A stretch of 15,401 bases of DNA. Origin: an uncultured Bacteroidia bacterium. GTDB taxonomy: Bacteria; Bacteroidota; Bacteroidia; SpSt-205. Shown here in pieces: positions 13,610-15,401 of this stretch (position 1 is its first letter; each line of letters begins with the position of its first letter). The notes beneath the pieces were generated by a model. It was given only the letters and a program-made list of their open reading frames with translations. It did no database searches and was not told the origin of the DNA. The position numbers and the translations under genes are program-made. Location of the stretch: NCBI GenBank assembly GCA_937995505.1, contig CALKJV010000159.1, positions 1-15,401 on the forward strand, in the 5' to 3' direction.

Positions 13610-14227
13610 ATTTTCACAAAGGTAGGAAAATTTTGCACACTCACTATACTGGTACTGCAGGCCCAGTCGCCGAAGCGGCTTCTTTTAGGACGAGATAGCA
13701 TTCCCATCTACCTGATGCCGCCGGTGGAGATCGTAGCTGAGGCCCCCTCTCCAAAGCAGATGGCAGAGGTGCGTAAGCAGTGGGCGGCCTTCCAACGCCT
13801 GCGCCGAAATGTCCATCTGGTTTATCCCCTGGCCAAAGAAGCAGCCCGCATCGTCCGAGAAGTAGACAACGAGCGAGAACGCTTAGGACGGAAAAGCCGC
13901 GACTATAAAGCCTACAGCCGACGACTGCGCAAAGAACTTTTTGAGAAGTATGAGCCGATTTTTCGCGAGATGACCGTCAGCCAGGGCATTCTCCTTATCA
14001 AGCTCATACATCGGGAGACGGGGGTAGATGCTCATTCGCTCATTCGGGATTACATGGGGGGGCTGCAAGCGAGCTTTTGGCAAGGCATGGCCAAACTCTA
14101 CGGGTCTGACCTTAAGCTCACCTATGATCCTGCGAGAGAGCCCCTCATTGAAGCTGTGATAGAGGAGATTGAGACGGGGCGGAGTGCAGACTGGGTGCTC
14201 CAGCTGTACGAGCCGCCGATAGAATAA
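13595..14227 (+). CDS. Secreted DUF4294-family protein
   Basis: DUF4294 proteins are exported proteins known almost only from Bacteroidota and have no assigned function. From ATG 13595 the product has 210 residues. A signal peptide fits: a Lys-containing start, the core FCTLTILVLQA (13-23) and cleavage near Gln24. The mature start DSIPIYLMPPVEIV (34-47) matches the phylum's usual 'GDTIPVIYLPEV' opening as I recall it. The helical DUF4294 core includes VHLVYPLAKEAARIV (73-87) and SQGILLIKLIHRETG (129-143). The start is uncertain. ATG 13595 makes the 5' end overlap divergent miaB by 15 bases. No GTG or TTG in frame is near, and the next ATG (13715) would remove the signal peptide. An ATT at 13610 would give a neater signal peptide, but such starts are rare. 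No TAnnTTTG box precedes it. The 3' end overlaps the convergent hydrolase gene by 83 bases. Confidence 0.85.
   Translation: MGQCHIFTKVGKFCTLTILVLQAQSPKRLLLGRDSIPIYLMPPVEIVAEAPSPKQMAEVRKQWAAFQRLRRNVHLVYPLAKEAARIVREVDNERERLGRKSRDYKAYSRRLRKELFEKYEPIFREMTVSQGILLIKLIHRETGVDAHSLIRDYMGGLQASFWQGMAKLYGSDLKLTYDPAREPLIEAVIEEIETGRSADWVLQLYEPPIE
13617..13624 (-). promoter_or_regulatory. -7 box TACCTTTG of miaB
   Basis: On the minus strand TACCTTTG ends 7 bases before the miaB ATG at 13609. The same sequence is found at the DUF349 gene. A -33 TTTG is not evident. Transcription from here would give a leaderless or nearly leaderless mRNA for the six-gene unit. Confidence 0.65.
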
Positions 14228-14984
14228 ACCGATGTATATCACGTACCACCGGCCGACGATGCGTAAAGATGAGTGCATGGCCCGCGCCAGGATAAATAAT
14301 GAGCTGGCTATGGGGTAGCTTTTCAGCGAGGATCTTGCTGTGTTCTGGAGGTACAATTAGATCTGAGCCGCCTCCGATAACTAACGTAGGCTGCTGGAGG
14401 TTAGGCAAGTATGGCCGCAAGTCTATGCTAAAAATCTCCTGCGCATCTGCGAGCAGTACCTCCAGGCGAGTACGCTGCAAGGCTTTTTTATACCATTCAA
14501 TTACTTCAGCTGGGAAGTCCTCAGAACCGAAAGCCTGCGGATACAAGAGGTTTGCCAGAGCAGAAGGCGGCATCAGGCGCAAAGCCCGTGGGAGAAGCTG
14601 GCGCTGCAGCCGTTCCAGAGCGGTGAGGTTCTTGTAGGCGAAGGTGCAACTTAAGATAAGTCCTTGGACGCGCTCGGGAGCGTCTCGGGCCATGAGCTGG
14701 GCAATTACCCCGCCCATAGAGTAGCCAAATACCCAGATAGGCTCTCCTTGCGTAAGCGCATCTACGAGAGCCAGTACATCTTGTGCGCGTTGCAGGAGAG
14801 TATAGGGCCCAGACCAGTTCCAGGCGCTGCCATAACCCCGTAGGTCTGGTATCACTACCCGATAGTGCTGCGCTAAAGCCCCCTCTACAGGCATAAACAT
14901 ACCCCCATCCACCATGTACCCATGCGCCAAAAAGAGCCAAGGTCCCTGGTTCCCCAGCAGTTTGTAAGGAAGAAGCTGGCTCAT
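14145..14984 (-). CDS. Alpha/beta hydrolase
   Basis: A serine hydrolase of the alpha/beta fold with 279 residues and no signal peptide, so cytoplasmic; the substrate cannot be read from the sequence. The oxyanion-hole segment FLAHGY (18-23) and DLRGYG (47-52) precede the nucleophile elbow GYSMGG with Ser89. Asp208 lies in GGGSDLIVPP and His236 in GAGHALI, completing the triad. A cap region (about 120-190) is helical. The last 25 residues (Ala/Pro/Ser/Gln-rich) extend past the usual end of the fold and are encoded within the 83 bases shared with the convergent DUF4294 gene. The start overlaps the TerC stop as ATGA, and an AAGGA-like sequence sits 4 bases upstream, so translation is probably coupled. 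A TATCTTTG box 17 bases upstream may give it its own promoter. Confidence 0.9.
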   Translation of the reverse strand: MSQLLPYKLLGNQGPWLFLAHGYMVDGGMFMPVEGALAQHYRVVIPDLRGYGSAWNWSGPYTLLQRAQDVLALVDALTQGEPIWVFGYSMGGVIAQLMARDAPERVQGLILSCTFAYKNLTALERLQRQLLPRALRLMPPSALANLLYPQAFGSEDFPAEVIEWYKKALQRTRLEVLLADAQEIFSIDLRPYLPNLQQPTLVIGGGSDLIVPPEHSKILAEKLPHSQLIIYPGAGHALIFTHRRPVVRDIHRFILSAARTAGAPSLHSAPSQSPLSQLQ

Positions 14985-15401
14985 TTTTCCTTGCGTATAG
15001 CCAAAGATAACACAATGCTAAGCCCCAATGTACCTAAGATGAAGCCGAGCGAAACTTCTGGCCCGAGATGCAAGCCTACGAGCCCCTGAAACATCTTGAG
15101 CCCAATCCCTATCAGTACGATAGATATACCATATTCTAACGCCCAGAAGCGTTGAATGACTGCGGCGAGCAGAAAAAACATAGAACGCAAACCCATTACC
15201 GCTAAGATATTAGAGCTGAAGAGCACATCTTCATCTTGGGTGATAGCAAAGGCTGCCGGTATAGAGTCAATCGCAAAAACCAGGTCGGTCAGCTCTATCA
15301 TAAATAGGGCTAAGGCGAGCAGGGTGAAAAATCGGCGTCCGCTTTTGCGCAGAATAAACTTTCCTTGATGCGGTTGGGTGGTGATGCGAAGGTAGCGCAT
15401 G
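14981..15401 (-). CDS. TerC-family integral membrane protein, N-terminus cut by the window edge
   Basis: TerC/Alx proteins are inner-membrane proteins linked to metal-ion (notably manganese) handling and tellurium resistance. About 139 C-terminal residues are visible; family members have around 300, so more than half lies beyond the right edge and the Met at 15400 is probably internal. The diagnostic segment is ELTDLVFAIDSIPAAFAIT (residues 36-54 of the visible part), with its conserved acids Glu36, Asp39 and Asp45, followed by SSNILAVMGLRSMFFLLA. Four hydrophobic segments can be seen (about 25-45, 64-85, 90-110, 116-135), ending in a short Lys-rich tail. Its stop overlaps the hydrolase start by 4 bases. 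Confidence 0.9.
   Translation of the reverse strand, partial: MRYLRITTQPHQGKFILRKSGRRFFTLLALALFMIELTDLVFAIDSIPAAFAITQDEDVLFSSNILAVMGLRSMFFLLAAVIQRFWALEYGISIVLIGIGLKMFQGLVGLHLGPEVSLGFILGTLGLSIVLSLAIRKEK
15002..15009 (-). promoter_or_regulatory. Possible internal -7 box TATCTTTG before the hydrolase gene
   Basis: TATCTTTG on the minus strand lies inside the end of the TerC gene, 17 bases before the hydrolase ATG, the same distance as at the dnaJ-like gene. No TTTG at the -33 distance was seen. It may allow separate expression of the hydrolase. Confidence 0.35.

Noticed and set aside
13883..14356. Minus-strand open frame of 157 codons
   Set aside because: It lies antisense to the DUF4294 core and the end of the hydrolase gene and shows no family signature.
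14521..15015. Minus-strand open frame of 164 codons
   Set aside because: It shares the strand and region of the alpha/beta hydrolase, whose catalytic triad is intact in the other frame, and it has no recognisable motif.
1..15401. tRNA, rRNA, CRISPR array, insertion sequence, phage or defence genes
   Set aside because: None recognised on either strand; almost all of the sequence is accounted for by ordinary chromosomal genes.

Overview
The window comes from a member of the Bacteroidota, probably a compact and possibly thermophilic genome. Four signs point there. First, the promoter boxes read TAnnTTTG rather than TATAAT. One of them, upstream of the dnaJ-like gene, has a matching TTTG exactly 20 bases further upstream, which is the Bacteroidota housekeeping promoter layout. 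Second, almost no gene has a Shine-Dalgarno sequence. Third, several families are typical of the phylum: a DUF4294 secreted protein, a DUF349 coiled-coil protein, and a tetratricopeptide protein next to LptE. Fourth, the order miaB, sigma-54 activator, lptE, TPR protein is, from memory, a conserved Bacteroidota block. Thermophily is only an inference from the tight packing and the Arg/Glu-rich proteins.

Left part (1-4375): a CbpA/DnaJ-type co-chaperone (minus, cut by the left edge) is divergent from a small heat shock protein Hsp20 (plus), which ends in a strong intrinsic terminator. Then come pyrE (orotate phosphoribosyltransferase) and a secreted protein of unknown function, both plus. A tandem universal stress protein lies on the minus strand and converges on the secreted protein.

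Middle (4376-7061): divergent from the stress protein is a two-gene plus-strand unit, a long DUF349 coiled-coil protein followed with overlap by a TrmH/SpoU-type RNA methyltransferase.

Right-centre (7024-13609): a tightly packed six-gene minus-strand unit reads miaB, sigma-54-type AAA+ regulator, lptE, proline-rich TPR protein, comF and pdhB (pyruvate dehydrogenase E1 beta). Junctions range from a 32-base overlap to a 10-base gap. Its 3' end overlaps the end of the methyltransferase gene.

Right end (13595-15401): a DUF4294 secreted protein (plus) is divergent from miaB. Its 3' end overlaps that of an alpha/beta hydrolase (minus), which is coupled by an ATGA overlap to a TerC-family membrane protein cut by the right edge.

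No tRNA, rRNA, CRISPR array, transposase or phage gene was recognised. There is no gene-free stretch above 300 bases; the largest is the 159-base dnaJ/hsp20 divergent region. I see no clear new multi-gene system. The most interesting signal is regulatory: TAnnTTTG boxes sit 4-9 bases upstream of several start codons, which predicts leaderless or nearly leaderless mRNAs.
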